Numbered from the stretch's first letter, positions 27,304 to 36,109 are shown. The stretch: DNA of 64,000 nucleotides from Sulfurospirillum sp. (GCA_030491005.1 JAKZMJ010000005.1:147019-211018), one strand, 5' to 3'. The notes: generated from the letters alone by a model not told the origin. Numbers and translations are program-made.

Positions 27304-27609
27304 TTATTCTTTTGTTTTTTTTGAAGGTAAATATTTAAATAAAAAGTATATCACTGCTAACATAATTATTATAGTGATAATTGGTACGAATGCAATATCA
27401 ACATCAGAGGTACTACCTCTTTGATAGTTTTTTGGTAAAAATAAGAACATACAAGAAAGAAACATAAAAGAAGAAGTCATTACAGCTATTAAATGAGCAA
27501 AAACTTTATGAAACTTTGTTATATAAAAATCTTTTATTATTTTCCATGTAATAAAACCAGCAGTAAATGTAATCACAAGAACAATGATTTTATCATAATT
27601 AGCTTCCAA
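27304..27609 (-). CDS. Small membrane protein of unknown function
   Basis: The 101-residue protein has three predicted membrane helices (about residues 8-24, 36-58 and 73-93). The start is a TTG at 27609 with AAAGGATT seven nt upstream. No family is recognised. It converges on the aldo/keto reductase with only 4 bp between stops. Confidence 0.5.
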   Translation of the reverse strand: MEANYDKIIVLVITFTAGFITWKIIKDFYITKFHKVFAHLIAVMTSSFMFLSCMFLFLPKNYQRGSTSDVDIAFVPIITIIIMLAVIYFLFKYLPSKKTKE

Positions 27610-27689
27610 ATTTAAATCCTTTGATATTTTTAATTAGCAAAGTATAGCTTATATGAACTTTAGCATAATTTAATATGAAAACTTATATC

Positions 27690-28055
27690 TTAGTTTTTAA
27701 AAAAAGTTTTTACATTTTCTTTTATTGTTTTAACACTTACTAGTCCAGCTTCTTTTGCTATAACTTTTCCATTTTTAATATAAAGTAAAATAGGCATGCT
27801 ATAAACTTCAAACTTTTTAGTTAGAATTTTATTCTCGATACTAACTTTATAGATTTTTACATTATCTTCTGGGTTATTTGCTTGATATTTTGTTAAGCTT
27901 TTACCTAAAGCATCACAAGCAGGTCAATAAGAAGCATAAAATTCTACTATTACATTTTGATTTTTGATTTTTGTATCAAAGTTGCTAGAAGTTAATTCTT
28001 CAAAAGCAAATACTTGAATAATACAAAAAAACAATATTATTAATATTTTTTTCAT
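27690..28055 (-). CDS. Periplasmic thioredoxin-fold protein with in-frame UGA, candidate selenoprotein
   Basis: The frame starts at ATG 28055 (GGAGAGAG upstream), encodes a signal peptide MKKILIILFFCIIQVFAF, then IVEFYASY, an in-frame TGA (27924-27926, codon 44) and PACDALGKSLTKY. It continues through EVYSMPILLYIKNGKVIAKEAG (the cis-Pro loop of thioredoxins) to TAA at 27690. Thioredoxin relatives have a Cys at the TGA position, giving UPAC in place of CPAC. A hairpin suited to SelB binding follows the TGA. Selenocysteine use is known in Campylobacterota. A plain nonsense mutation is the alternative, but the rest of the frame is undamaged. Product about 121 residues. Confidence 0.75.
27897..27911 (-). 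promoter_or_regulatory. SECIS-like hairpin downstream of UGA
   Basis: On the minus strand, TGA is followed by 12 nt and then a 5-bp stem GCTTT/AAAGC enclosing the loop AGGTA. The GGT in the loop begins 18 nt after the TGA, the same spacing as the GGU of the E. coli fdhF element recalled from the literature. The short stem is the weak point. Confidence 0.6.
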
Positions 28056-28135
28056 TCTCTCTCCTTTGTAATTTACAAGCATAATAACACAATTTCGTGT
28101 ATTGTATGTGTAATCATATTGTGGGGTTATTGCAT

Positions 28136-28639
28136 TTAAATATCAAAATCACCTTTGATTTGTTTTACCCATTTTTCTAATCTATCTTGTGTTAAATCAT
28201 CTTGATTTTCTTCATCAATAACTAAGCCTATAAACTTACCATCCATTACAGAATTCGATTCTTCATAATCATAACCATCAGTTGATGTATGCCCTATGAT
28301 TTTTGCATCTTTTACTTTTTTATATAATAAAGATATTGCTTCAGCAAATGTATCACCATAACCTTCTTGATCTCCTAAACCAAGTAAAGCAATAGTTTTA
28401 TTAGAAAAGTCTATCTCATCTAATATTACTTCAAAATCTTCCCAATCTGATTGTAAATCACCTTCGCCCCAAGTTGAACTAGCAAAAATAAGTTTATCAA
28501 AAGAAGATATTTGTTTAGCAGAACTAGTACTTACATCAATCAATTCTACATATTCTTCACCTATAATATTTACTAATCTTTCGCAAACATCTTTTGTCAT
28601 ACCACCATCGCTACCATATACTAATCCTATATTTTTCAT
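28136..28639 (-). CDS. fldA: Flavodoxin
   Basis: FMN-containing one-electron carrier of 167 residues, a long-chain flavodoxin; in Campylobacterota it is the electron acceptor of pyruvate:acceptor oxidoreductase. The FMN phosphate loop is YGSDGGMTKDV (the third position is an unusual Gly-Gly-Met variant of the T/S-x-T-G-x-T loop). The isoalloxazine loops are FASSTWGEGDLQSDW and LLGLGDQEGYGDTF. The DGYDYEESNSVMDGKFIGLVID stretch matches flavodoxins of this group. Single gene with its own upstream region. Confidence 0.93.
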   Translation of the reverse strand: MKNIGLVYGSDGGMTKDVCERLVNIIGEEYVELIDVSTSSAKQISSFDKLIFASSTWGEGDLQSDWEDFEVILDEIDFSNKTIALLGLGDQEGYGDTFAEAISLLYKKVKDAKIIGHTSTDGYDYEESNSVMDGKFIGLVIDEENQDDLTQDRLEKWVKQIKGDFDI

Positions 28640-28750
28640 TACGTACCTTTTTTATTAAATAATTATTTATATATTAAATTCATTATATCAATTAATTGAT
28701 AAGTATTTGCATATATTCATTATTTTATCAATATGTATTGCTGGTACTTC

Positions 28751-30100
28751 TTAAAATAATTCAATCATCTTACTAACTTCATCTACACAGTAAGTTTTTA
28801 ATTTTAATTTTAATTTTGTTTCTTTTGCTATAACTGCTTTTTTAATGCCTTGTGCTTGGGCTTCTTTAAGTCTTAAATCTATAGAATACACATCTTTTAT
28901 TTCTCCTGTTAAAGAAACTTCGCCTATAAAAATAGATTCTTTTGAAATTGGTCTATTTCTAAAAGATGAGATAATAGCAGATATCACAGCTAAATCAGCA
29001 GAACTTTCTTTTATCTTAATTCCACCAGAAATATTAACAAATACATCATAAGAATTTAAAGGTAAATCCATTTTTTTCTCCAATAGTGCTAAAAGCATAG
29101 TAAGTCTACTTCCATCAAATCCAGTAGCTGATCTTTTTGGATTTGGGTTTGTACTTTGTGATACTAAGGCTTGCACTTCTAATATTAAAGCACGGCTTCC
29201 TTCCATAACTACAGTTAAAGCTGAACCACTTTGTGCTTTTGTTTTGTCAAAAAACTTTGAAGTTATATCTTTAGCGCTTAATAAGCCATCATTTGTCATT
29301 TCAAAAATGCCTATTTCAGAAGTTGAACCAAATCTATTTTTAAAAGCTCTAAGCATTCTTAAATCCTTAGATGACTCACCCTCAAAATATAAAACAGTAT
29401 CAACCATATGCTCTAATACCCTTGGACCTGCGATACTTCCATCTTTTGTAATATGTCCTATTATAAATATAGATATATTTGTTTCTTTTGCTTTTCTCAT
29501 AAGTTCAAATGTTATTTCTCTAACTTGTGAGACAGATCCTGGGGAGGAAGTTAAATTTGAGGAATATATAGTTTGAATAGAATCAATTATAAGTACTTCG
29601 TAATTATTTTTTGTTAGTTCATCTTGTATTTCTTCTAGTTTTATCTCGCTTAATAAATATAAATTATCATGGTTAGCATCTAGTCTATTAGCTCTTAACT
29701 TAATTTGTCCAGCACTTTCCTCACCTGAGACATACAGTACTTTTTGTTTGGCTTGGGCAATAGAACCTGCGATTTTTAAAAGTAAAGTTGATTTACCAAC
29801 TCCTGGACTTCCTCCTATTAAGGTAAGACTTCCAGGAACTATTCCTCCACCTAAAACTAAATCAAATTCATCATTATGTGAAGAAAACCTGACAATATTA
29901 TCTTGTTTTACTTGTGTAATTGGTATAGCTTTTGATGAGGCATGTATGAGTTGTGAGCTTTGTTTTAAAACTTCTTGTTGTTCTTTGCTTAATTCAATAA
30001 AAGAATCCCATCCTCCACAATTAGAGCATTTTCCAAGCCATTTACTAGTTTGAAAACCACAGTGTTGACACTCAAATAATAAGTTCTTTTTTTTGGACAT
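28751..30100 (-). CDS. radA: DNA repair protein RadA
   Basis: RecA/DnaB-like ATPase that drives branch migration in recombination and, in related species, in transformation. In order: a four-Cys zinc finger (CQHCGFQTSKWLGKCSNC), Walker A GGSPGVGKSTLLLK at about residue 83, the RadA-specific KNRFG motif in LRAFKNRFGSTSE, and a C-terminal Lon-like domain (NISGGIKIKESSADLAVISAI, FIGEVSLTGEIKDV). The ATG at 30100 has AAGGA at good distance and gives about 449 residues; the upstream TTG at 30115 overlaps that site and is rejected. Confidence 0.95.
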   Translation of the reverse strand: MSKKKNLLFECQHCGFQTSKWLGKCSNCGGWDSFIELSKEQQEVLKQSSQLIHASSKAIPITQVKQDNIVRFSSHNDEFDLVLGGGIVPGSLTLIGGSPGVGKSTLLLKIAGSIAQAKQKVLYVSGEESAGQIKLRANRLDANHDNLYLLSEIKLEEIQDELTKNNYEVLIIDSIQTIYSSNLTSSPGSVSQVREITFELMRKAKETNISIFIIGHITKDGSIAGPRVLEHMVDTVLYFEGESSKDLRMLRAFKNRFGSTSEIGIFEMTNDGLLSAKDITSKFFDKTKAQSGSALTVVMEGSRALILEVQALVSQSTNPNPKRSATGFDGSRLTMLLALLEKKMDLPLNSYDVFVNISGGIKIKESSADLAVISAIISSFRNRPISKESIFIGEVSLTGEIKDVYSIDLRLKEAQAQGIKKAVIAKETKLKLKLKTYCVDEVSKMIELF

Positions 30101-30197
30101 TTTTTTCCTTTGCAATACTGTGTAATAGTATAATCAAAATGATATTTTCTTTCTTAAATGTATTTTTATAACTTAGAAACTTTTTATTCGTACTTAT

Positions 30198-30249
30198 ATC
30201 TAAATATATCATAGTATGTATTTAGATACATACTATGATATATTTAGAT
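30198..30249. repeat. 52-bp perfect palindrome, 24-bp arms with TTAG loop
   Basis: The arm at 30198-30221 is exactly complementary to 30226-30249 around TTAG. The inner core GTATGTAT-TTAG-ATACATAC shares ATGTAT/ATACAT with two further palindromes to the right. It could be the terminator region of a transcript or, given the shared core, part of an operator array for the gene at 30673. Confidence 0.75.
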
Positions 30250-30326
30250 TATAATACAATTATTTATATATGATAATATTGAATTAATAATAAGCTATTA
30301 ATCATATATGCAAACTAAAATACATA

Positions 30327-30356
30327 TTTTGATACATATTAAAATATGTATCAAAA
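30327..30356. repeat. 30-bp perfect palindrome, 13-bp arms
   Basis: TTTTGATACATAT, loop TAAA, ATATGTATCAAAA. It has the same ATACAT/ATGTAT core as the other palindromes in this gene-free stretch of about 570 bp (30101-30672), which otherwise shows only AT-rich sequence. Confidence 0.7.
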
Positions 30357-30392
30357 TTAATATAAATAGTATTTAAATTTATTTATAAATTT

Positions 30393-30429
30393 ATATGTAC
30401 ATAAATTTTATGTATTTATATACATAAAA
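30393..30429. promoter_or_regulatory. TGTACA site and 24-bp palindrome upstream of the Phd-like gene
   Basis: TATGTACATA (centre TGTACA at 30396-30401) is followed by TTTTATGTAT-TTAT-ATACATAAAA (30406-30429). TGTACA is the known core of YefM operators, which is suggestive because the next gene resembles Phd/YefM. Confidence 0.5.
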
Positions 30430-30612
30430 ATATACATATTATATATTGATTTATATTAAATTAAATTATATAAAATTTATTAATTGTAAAATAATTATAT
30501 TTAATATAAATCATAATATAATATATATTATAGTTAGTATTAAAATTTGTAAGATACCATATATAAATACTTTGATATATAATATAAATTTATAAATTCT
30601 TCTTATTTAATA

Positions 30613-30640
30613 TTGACAAAGTATATGTATTTGTTATATT
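30613..30640 (+). promoter_or_regulatory. Sigma-70-type promoter of the Phd-like gene
   Basis: TTGACA at 30613-30618 and TATATT at 30635-30640 with a 16-bp spacer. ATGTAT repeats (TATATGTAT, ATATGTATAA, ATATGTATTG) overlap and follow the promoter, placed to let a repressor block it. The GGAG at 30662-30665 serves the ATG at 30673. Confidence 0.6.
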
Positions 30641-30672
30641 ATATGTATAAAAATATGTATTGGAGATATATA

Positions 30673-31161
30673 ATGAATTATTTGAACTATACTTCAGAAG
30701 AAATGTTCTCATCGACACAGTTAATACGAAATAGTAAAACAATCTTTGATAAGCTGCAAAAGAACAAAGATATTCAAAAGGCTATTATATTAAGAGATGG
30801 AAAACCTAGTTTTATACTTTTAGATTTTCATTTTTATGAAAAACTAATGAGAGAACATATAGACTTACTAAAATCCTCAAACTTAAAGCATAAAGACATT
30901 CCTAGTGAAGACAAGCAAAATTTTGTTCAAAATATCCCTGAAAAGCCTACTACTGCTAATATTGAGGATAAAACTATTCAAGATACAAAAATAAAACAAG
31001 AGCCAAAAATAGAAGAAAAAGAAGAATCACAAACAAGTAATCAAATCAATGAAAATGATTTAGAGAAAGCTTTGGCAGAAATCGAGCAATTAGATTTAAA
31101 AAAGTTTAAAGATAACAAAGAAGATAACCCTAAGCCATTAAAGGAATTTTGGGATAAATAA
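30673..31161 (+). CDS. Phd/YefM-like antitoxin-type DNA-binding protein with long acidic tail, no toxin partner
   Basis: The 162-residue protein from ATG 30673 (GGAG 7 nt upstream) begins MNYLNYTSEEMFSSTQLIRN and continues FDKLQKNKDIQKAIILRDGKPSFILLDFHFYEKLM. This matches the Phd/YefM fold (strand, 'R-x-x-x-x-x-L/F', then 'a-i-l-r-d-G-k-p-x-f-I-L-l-d-x-x-x-Y-e'). After about residue 75 it turns into a low-complexity Lys/Glu/Asn-rich tail, then a helical end ENDLEKALAEIEQLDLKKF. No RelE/Doc/Fic toxin follows; the next gene is ilvE. It may be a solitary regulator. The palindromes upstream suggest autoregulation. Confidence 0.68.
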   Translation: MNYLNYTSEEMFSSTQLIRNSKTIFDKLQKNKDIQKAIILRDGKPSFILLDFHFYEKLMREHIDLLKSSNLKHKDIPSEDKQNFVQNIPEKPTTANIEDKTIQDTKIKQEPKIEEKEESQTSNQINENDLEKALAEIEQLDLKKFKDNKEDNPKPLKEFWDK

Positions 31162-31230
31162 ATTCTTTCATTAGATTTTAATTTAATTTTAGTTAAAATT
31201 CTGTTGATATAATAGATTGTAGGGATATTA

Positions 31231-32151
31231 ATGACAGAAGCTAAGTATATTTGGATGGATGGCAAGTTTGTTAGTTGGAATGATGCAAAAATTCATATTT
31301 TAAGTCATACTTTACATTATGGTAATGGTGCTATTGAGGGTACTAAAGCATACAAAACCCACGACGGAAGATGTGCAATTTTTAAGTTAAAAGAGCATAC
31401 AAAAAGACTTATGTATTCTTCTAAAATGACTTTATTAAATGTGCCTTTTAATGAAGATACATTAAATAAAGCTCAAGTAGAATTATTACAAAAAAATGAA
31501 CTCTTTGATGGTGCTTATATACGACCATTAGTATATTTAGGTTACGGAGTTATGGGACTTTATCACAAAGAAGCACCTGTTCATGTTTCAGTTGCAGCTT
31601 GGGAGTGGGGAGCTTATTTAGGAGATGAGGGTCTACAAAAAGGCGTTCGTGTTAAAATAGCTTCTATGACAAGAAATTCAAATACCTCAGGTATGGGTAA
31701 GGCAAAAGCAGTTGCCAATTATCTTAACTCTCAAATGGCAAAATTTGAAGCAGTTGAGTGTGGTTATGATGAGGCATTATTAAGAGACGATCAAGGTTAT
31801 ATCGCTGAAGCCAGTGGGGCTTGTTTTTTTATAGTTAGAGATGGTGTTCTTATTAGTCCACCAAATGATAATTCATTAGAATCAATTACACAAGCAACTG
31901 TTATTGATTTAGCTCATGATTTAGGCTATAAAGTTCTTAGACGAAAATTAACAAGAGAAGAAGTATATATAGCAGATGAAGCATTTTTTACAGGAACTGC
32001 TGTTGAAGTAACTCCTATACGAGATATTGATGCTAGAATAATAGGTGAGGGCAAAAGAGGACCAATTACAAAAATATTACAAGATGCTTATTTTGATGTA
32101 GTTGCAGGTAAAAATGACAAATATTTAAAAAATTTAACATATATTAATTAA
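31231..32151 (+). CDS. ilvE: Branched-chain amino acid aminotransferase
   Basis: Fold-type IV PLP enzyme that makes valine, leucine and isoleucine from their keto acids. The 306-residue protein begins YIWMDGKFVSWNDAKIHILSHTLHYGNGAIEGTKAY as in IlvE. The PLP Lys lies in GKAKAVANYLNSQMAKFEA. The later signature is EALLRDDQGYIAEASGACFFIVRDG, then SITQATVIDLAHDLGY and FFTGTAVEVTPI. The start at 31231 has TAGGGATATTA before it. The following gene starts 14 bp downstream, so an operon with the SPFH and hisIE genes is likely. Confidence 0.95.
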   Translation: MTEAKYIWMDGKFVSWNDAKIHILSHTLHYGNGAIEGTKAYKTHDGRCAIFKLKEHTKRLMYSSKMTLLNVPFNEDTLNKAQVELLQKNELFDGAYIRPLVYLGYGVMGLYHKEAPVHVSVAAWEWGAYLGDEGLQKGVRVKIASMTRNSNTSGMGKAKAVANYLNSQMAKFEAVECGYDEALLRDDQGYIAEASGACFFIVRDGVLISPPNDNSLESITQATVIDLAHDLGYKVLRRKLTREEVYIADEAFFTGTAVEVTPIRDIDARIIGEGKRGPITKILQDAYFDVVAGKNDKYLKNLTYIN

Positions 32152-32165
32152 AAAAAGGAAAATAC

Positions 32166-33239
32166 ATGCCAATAGATAATGACTATTTTAAAAATAAACA
32201 ACAAAATCAAAATGGATCGAACGGGGGAGGTGGTGATTATAGACCTCCTTTTGAACCACCTGAGATATTTAAAAACTTAGGTAAAAAAGCAGGTATTATT
32301 TATGCTATTGTTGCTGTACTTGCTTTATTGTTTTTCGTAAAACCTTTTATTATCGTAGAATCTGGTCAAGTTGGTATTAAAAGTACAGCAGGTAAATATG
32401 AGGAAGAGCCTTTAAGACCAGGTTTTCATCTTTATATTCCTGGAGTTCAAAAAGTTAGACTTGTTGATACAAAAGTTAGACTTATGAATTATAAAACAGT
32501 AGAAGATATGAGTGGTTTTGATTCAGGCATTAGAGTTAATCCTGCAATTTCTATTTTAGATGCAAGAGGTTTACCTGTTTCTATTGAATTAACTGTTCAA
32601 TATAGATTAACAGCTGATGGAGCTCCTAAGACTATCGCTAATTGGGGACTTTCTTGGGAAGACAAGATTATTAACCCAGTTGTAAGAGATATTGTAAGAA
32701 ATGTAGTTGGAACTTATACAGCTGAGGAATTACCAACAAAAAGAAATGAAATTGCATTAAAAATAGAGCAAGGTGTACGAGATAATATTGATGCTTTACC
32801 ATCAAAACCTGTTGCACTTTTATCAGTTCAATTAAGAGAGATAGTTTTACCTCAAAAAATAAGAGAGCAAATTGAAAGAGTACAAATAGCAAATCAAGAA
32901 GCAGAAAGAGTAAAATACGAAGTTCAAAGAGCAAAACAAGAAGCTGAGAAAAAAGCAGCCTTAGCAATAGGAACTGCACAAGCTAAAAGAATTGAAGCTA
33001 AAGGTATAGCTGATGCAATAACTATTGAAGCTAAAGCACAATCGCAAGCAAATATTGCTATTGCAAAATCTTTAACTCCAAATTTGTTAAAAATGCAACA
33101 AATAGCAATTCAAGGTAAATTTAATGATGCACTAAGAGTAAATAAAGATGCAAAAATCTTTTTAACACCTGGTGGTTCAACTCCAAATATTTGGGTTGAT
33201 ACGAAGAGTACATCAAGAAATAGTGTAATTAGTCAATAA
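32166..33239 (+). CDS. SPFH/band 7 (prohibitin-like) membrane protein
   Basis: The 357-residue protein has a Gly/Asn-rich cytoplasmic start (QNGSNGGGGDYRPPF), one membrane helix at about residues 44-62 (GIIYAIVAVLALLFFV) and an SPFH domain (VESGQVGIKSTAGKY, LSVQLREIVLPQKIREQI). A long charged coiled coil QEAERVKYEVQRAKQEAEKK follows. HflK/prohibitin relatives form large membrane rings that steer proteases such as FtsH or organise membrane domains. The C-terminus FLTPGGSTPNIWVDT is prohibitin-like. There is no HflC partner next to it. Confidence 0.88.
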   Translation: MPIDNDYFKNKQQNQNGSNGGGGDYRPPFEPPEIFKNLGKKAGIIYAIVAVLALLFFVKPFIIVESGQVGIKSTAGKYEEEPLRPGFHLYIPGVQKVRLVDTKVRLMNYKTVEDMSGFDSGIRVNPAISILDARGLPVSIELTVQYRLTADGAPKTIANWGLSWEDKIINPVVRDIVRNVVGTYTAEELPTKRNEIALKIEQGVRDNIDALPSKPVALLSVQLREIVLPQKIREQIERVQIANQEAERVKYEVQRAKQEAEKKAALAIGTAQAKRIEAKGIADAITIEAKAQSQANIAIAKSLTPNLLKMQQIAIQGKFNDALRVNKDAKIFLTPGGSTPNIWVDTKSTSRNSVISQ

Positions 33240-33274
33240 TACTAAGAGTATGATTGATTTCTTAGGATAAAAAT

Positions 33275-33946
33275 ATGTGTATCGAAAAAATAAATTGGGA
33301 TAAAGTAAATGGTTTAGTACCCGTAGTTACCCAAGATAATACTAGTAATGAAGTTTTAATGTTAGCTTATATGAATAAAGAAGCATTAAAACTTACATTA
33401 AAGACAAAAAAAGCACATTATTATAGCAGAACAAGACAGAGCTTATGGAAAAAAGGCGAAACTTCAGGACATATACAAGATGTCAAAGATATTTTAATTG
33501 ATTGTGATAATGATACAATTTTATTAAAAGTTGATCAACATAAAGTAGCTTGTCACACAGGAAGAAAATCTTGTTTTTACACTAATTTAGAAACTGGAGA
33601 AATTGTTAAAAGTAGTATCGTAAATTCTTCATCTAGCAGCATAGAAAAATTATATAATATTATTTGCCAAAGAAAAAATACAGATCCTACTAGCTCTTAT
33701 ACGGCAAAACTACTTCAAGGCAAGAGTAATTATATGTTAAAGAAGGTTTTAGAAGAGGCTAGTGAATTTACTTTTGCGATAAAAGATAATGATGAAAAAG
33801 AAATCATTTATGAATCAGCTGATTTGCTTTACCATTGTTTAGTTGCTCTTGCATCTAAGAATATCACCCCTGAACAAATACAAATAGAGCTAGAAAGACG
33901 ATTTAAATTTTCAGGAATACAAGAGAAGAATTCTCGTTCTAAGTAG
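33275..33946 (+). CDS. hisIE: Bifunctional phosphoribosyl-AMP cyclohydrolase / phosphoribosyl-ATP pyrophosphatase
   Basis: Fusion enzyme for histidine steps 2 and 3. The N-terminal HisI domain (about residues 1-115) shows VLMLAYMNKEAL, HYYSRTRQSLWKKGETSGHIQ, DCDNDTILLKVDQ and the zinc Cys/His in VACHTGRKSCFY. The C-terminal HisE domain (about 125-220) shows SYTAKLLQGKSNYMLKKVLEEASEF and ESADLLYHCLVAL, the MazG-like Glu/Asp metal site. Together with hisG at 17496 this shows histidine genes are scattered here, not clustered. Its stop overlaps the convergent neighbour by 8 bp. Confidence 0.96.
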   Translation: MCIEKINWDKVNGLVPVVTQDNTSNEVLMLAYMNKEALKLTLKTKKAHYYSRTRQSLWKKGETSGHIQDVKDILIDCDNDTILLKVDQHKVACHTGRKSCFYTNLETGEIVKSSIVNSSSSSIEKLYNIICQRKNTDPTSSYTAKLLQGKSNYMLKKVLEEASEFTFAIKDNDEKEIIYESADLLYHCLVALASKNITPEQIQIELERRFKFSGIQEKNSRSK

Positions 33947-35030
33947 AAGGCATTTTACTTGTTTTGATATTTAAGAATACAAATGATATCAAAGCAAACA
34001 GTGCAGAATAAAGAAATAAATACTCACCATATAATTTTCCAGCACTTAAAGCTCCTATAAATCCACCTAAACCATAAGCAATACCGTACATAAATTGTTG
34101 AGCTAATTTTTTATTCTCATATAAAGTATATAAATACATAATAATAGCACTATGATATAAACCAAAAGAAAAAGCATGAATACTTTGTGTGGCATATATT
34201 ATTATAAGATTATCTGGAAATAAATACAACAATAACCACCGTAGAGCCGTAATGGCAATTGAAAACTTGATAATATTTAGTAAATTCTTTTTTAATAAAG
34301 GTGCTTGAAAATATAACATTACAATTTCACATATAACACCAAATGCCCATAAATAAGATATTGCTTCTAAAGAAATGCCTTGTTCTAACTCATAAATTGT
34401 AAAAAAATTATAAAATGACCCAAAACTTACTTGCATAAAAAATAAACTTAACCAAAATGACCAATATTTTAAAAAAGAAAATCTCTTATATGAGATTTCT
34501 TCTTTATGGGAGATATCATATTTTAATAAAACAAAAGAAAAGAATATGGTAAAAACTATAGTGATAAAATAATAATGTATTGCAATATTAGGTTGATTTA
34601 AAAATTTAGCTAAGATAAGAGCAATTAGCATAAAACCTAAAGAGCCAAATAGTCTTGATTTTCCATATTTTTGCTTACCTAAATTTTTCAAGGCAATTAC
34701 TTCAATATAAGGAAGTATAATACTCCAGCCAATGCCCAAAAATAGATTTGTAATCATAAATAAATAAAAGCTATGAATAGTAAGATAAAACATAGCTGTT
34801 GAAATCAAAGAAATAATAAGAAATATTTTAAAAATTCTTTGATTTAATTGTATTTTATTTAGAAAAACAAAAGGTGTAATAAATCTAATTAAAGGTGCAA
34901 TTGCAAAAATAATTCCAATTTCCAATGTAGAATATAAAAGATTTTTTAATACTGTTGGCATAAAAATGATATATACAGCAATAGCTGCAAAATAAAAAAA
35001 ATAAAAGGCAGATAAATTAAAAAACAACAT
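33939..35030 (-). CDS. Major facilitator superfamily transporter
   Basis: The 363-residue protein has about eleven to twelve membrane helices, starting LSAFYFFYFAAIAVYIIFMP, a pattern like MFS_1-like/3-phenylpropionate permease proteins. GKQKYGKSRLFGSLGFML resembles the cytoplasmic loop 4-5 of that group. Substrate unknown. Its start at 35030 abuts the RDD-family gene, sharing one base, which suggests an operon running frr-pyrE-RDD-MFS on the minus strand. Confidence 0.85.
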   Translation of the reverse strand: MLFFNLSAFYFFYFAAIAVYIIFMPTVLKNLLYSTLEIGIIFAIAPLIRFITPFVFLNKIQLNQRIFKIFLIISLISTAMFYLTIHSFYLFMITNLFLGIGWSIILPYIEVIALKNLGKQKYGKSRLFGSLGFMLIALILAKFLNQPNIAIHYYFITIVFTIFFSFVLLKYDISHKEEISYKRFSFLKYWSFWLSLFFMQVSFGSFYNFFTIYELEQGISLEAISYLWAFGVICEIVMLYFQAPLLKKNLLNIIKFSIAITALRWLLLYLFPDNLIIIYATQSIHAFSFGLYHSAIIMYLYTLYENKKLAQQFMYGIAYGLGGFIGALSAGKLYGEYLFLYSALFALISFVFLNIKTSKMPST

Positions 35031-35491
35031 TATTTTTGGTAAATAAGACTTGTTCGTGAAAGAATATCATAAAATGTTTTCTTGTCTTTTCTAAAAAAAG
35101 GCATAAAAAGTAAAAGAAATGTTAGCATTGTAAAAGCCATACAAAAATATCTAAATAAAGCTTGAACTGGCGATATCTTATTATTAGTAGTATTATTTAC
35201 TAAATATAAATTATATGCTTTCAATCCTGGGGTTTGGGATGTTCTTATCCAAAATAAGACAATAATGATTAAATGAGTAATAATAATAAGAGACCAAGCA
35301 AAACTTCTTTGTTTTGCAAATTCTTGTAGGCTTCCAATTATTAAGTAAATTACTATATATAATATGGGTATAGTAATTAAAAAAGAATCTATTATAAAAG
35401 CTTTAAATCTCGTAAATAAGGGAATGAAAAATATTTTTTCAACAGTATTTGATTTTTCTTTTTGCTTATTTATTTTATTCTTTTTTTTCAT
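35030..35491 (-). CDS. RDD-family membrane protein
   Basis: The 153-residue protein has a Lys-rich cytoplasmic start, then RFKAFIIDSFLITIPILYIVIY with the Arg/Asp pair that names the family, two more helices and SQTPGLKAYNLYLVN. RDD proteins are small polytopic proteins, some implicated in ion exchange; the function here is unknown. It is placed 5 bp after pyrE and directly before the MFS gene. Confidence 0.85.
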   Translation of the reverse strand: MKKKNKINKQKEKSNTVEKIFFIPLFTRFKAFIIDSFLITIPILYIVIYLIIGSLQEFAKQRSFAWSLIIITHLIIIVLFWIRTSQTPGLKAYNLYLVNNTTNNKISPVQALFRYFCMAFTMLTFLLLFMPFFRKDKKTFYDILSRTSLIYQK

Positions 35492-35496
35492 TTATT

Positions 35497-36108
35497 TTAG
35501 TTGTTTTTACTTCCTGGCTTATATGCTTGGGATTTTCCTTCTTTACATAAGGGACAATTAGAAGGTTCATAAATGTCAAAAACAAAATCTTCAAGTGCAA
35601 AAAGAGGTTTATCTAAAGGTAATTTACAATTTTTTTGTCTTTGCAATTTACTATTTCGCCTTGTACAAAAACCTCTATTTGCTAATGCAGCATAAGCTAC
35701 AACTTGCCCACCATTTTTTTCTATCTCATTTGCCGCTTCTAATGCTGAACCACCAGTTGTGATAATGTCTTCACAAATTAAAAATTTTTCATTTTGCTTA
35801 ACTTCAAAACCTCTTCTAATAGTCATTTTTGTATTCACTCTTTCAGCAAATATAAATCTAACTCCTAACTGTTCTGCTAAAGCATAACCAGATATTATAC
35901 CACCAAGAGCAGGTGAGCAAATGGCATCAATATGGATACCAGCATCTGTGATTTGTTTGGCTAAGGCACTTGCTAGTATCTTCGCAGTTTTGGGGTCTTC
36001 TAAGACTTTTGCAGATTGTAAATAGTACTTAGAATGGTATCCACTACTTAGTTTAAAATGACCTTCTAAATAAGCATTAGAATCTTTATATATTTGTTCT
36101 ATATTCAT
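35497..36108 (-). CDS. pyrE: Orotate phosphoribosyltransferase
   Basis: PyrE converts orotate and PRPP to OMP in pyrimidine synthesis. The 203-residue protein shows [18 protein letters not shown] (substrate-binding N-terminus), [30 protein letters not shown], and the PRPP motif [17 protein letters not shown]. The C-terminus has extra Cys-containing sequence [17 protein letters not shown], as in other Campylobacterota PyrE. It starts 1 bp after the frr stop. Confidence 0.95.
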   Translation of the reverse strand: MNIEQIYKDSNAYLEGHFKLSSGYHSKYYLQSAKVLEDPKTAKILASALAKQITDAGIHIDAICSPALGGIISGYALAEQLGVRFIFAERVNTKMTIRRGFEVKQNEKFLICEDIITTGGSALEAANEIEKNGGQVVAYAALANRGFCTRRNSKLQRQKNCKLPLDKPLFALEDFVFDIYEPSNCPLCKEGKSQAYKPGSKNN

Positions 36109-36109
36109 A

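Noticed and set aside
30198..30429. CRISPR-like or tandem repeat array before the Phd-like gene
   Set aside because: The units are palindromes of different length and unequal spacing, with no constant repeat/spacer pattern.
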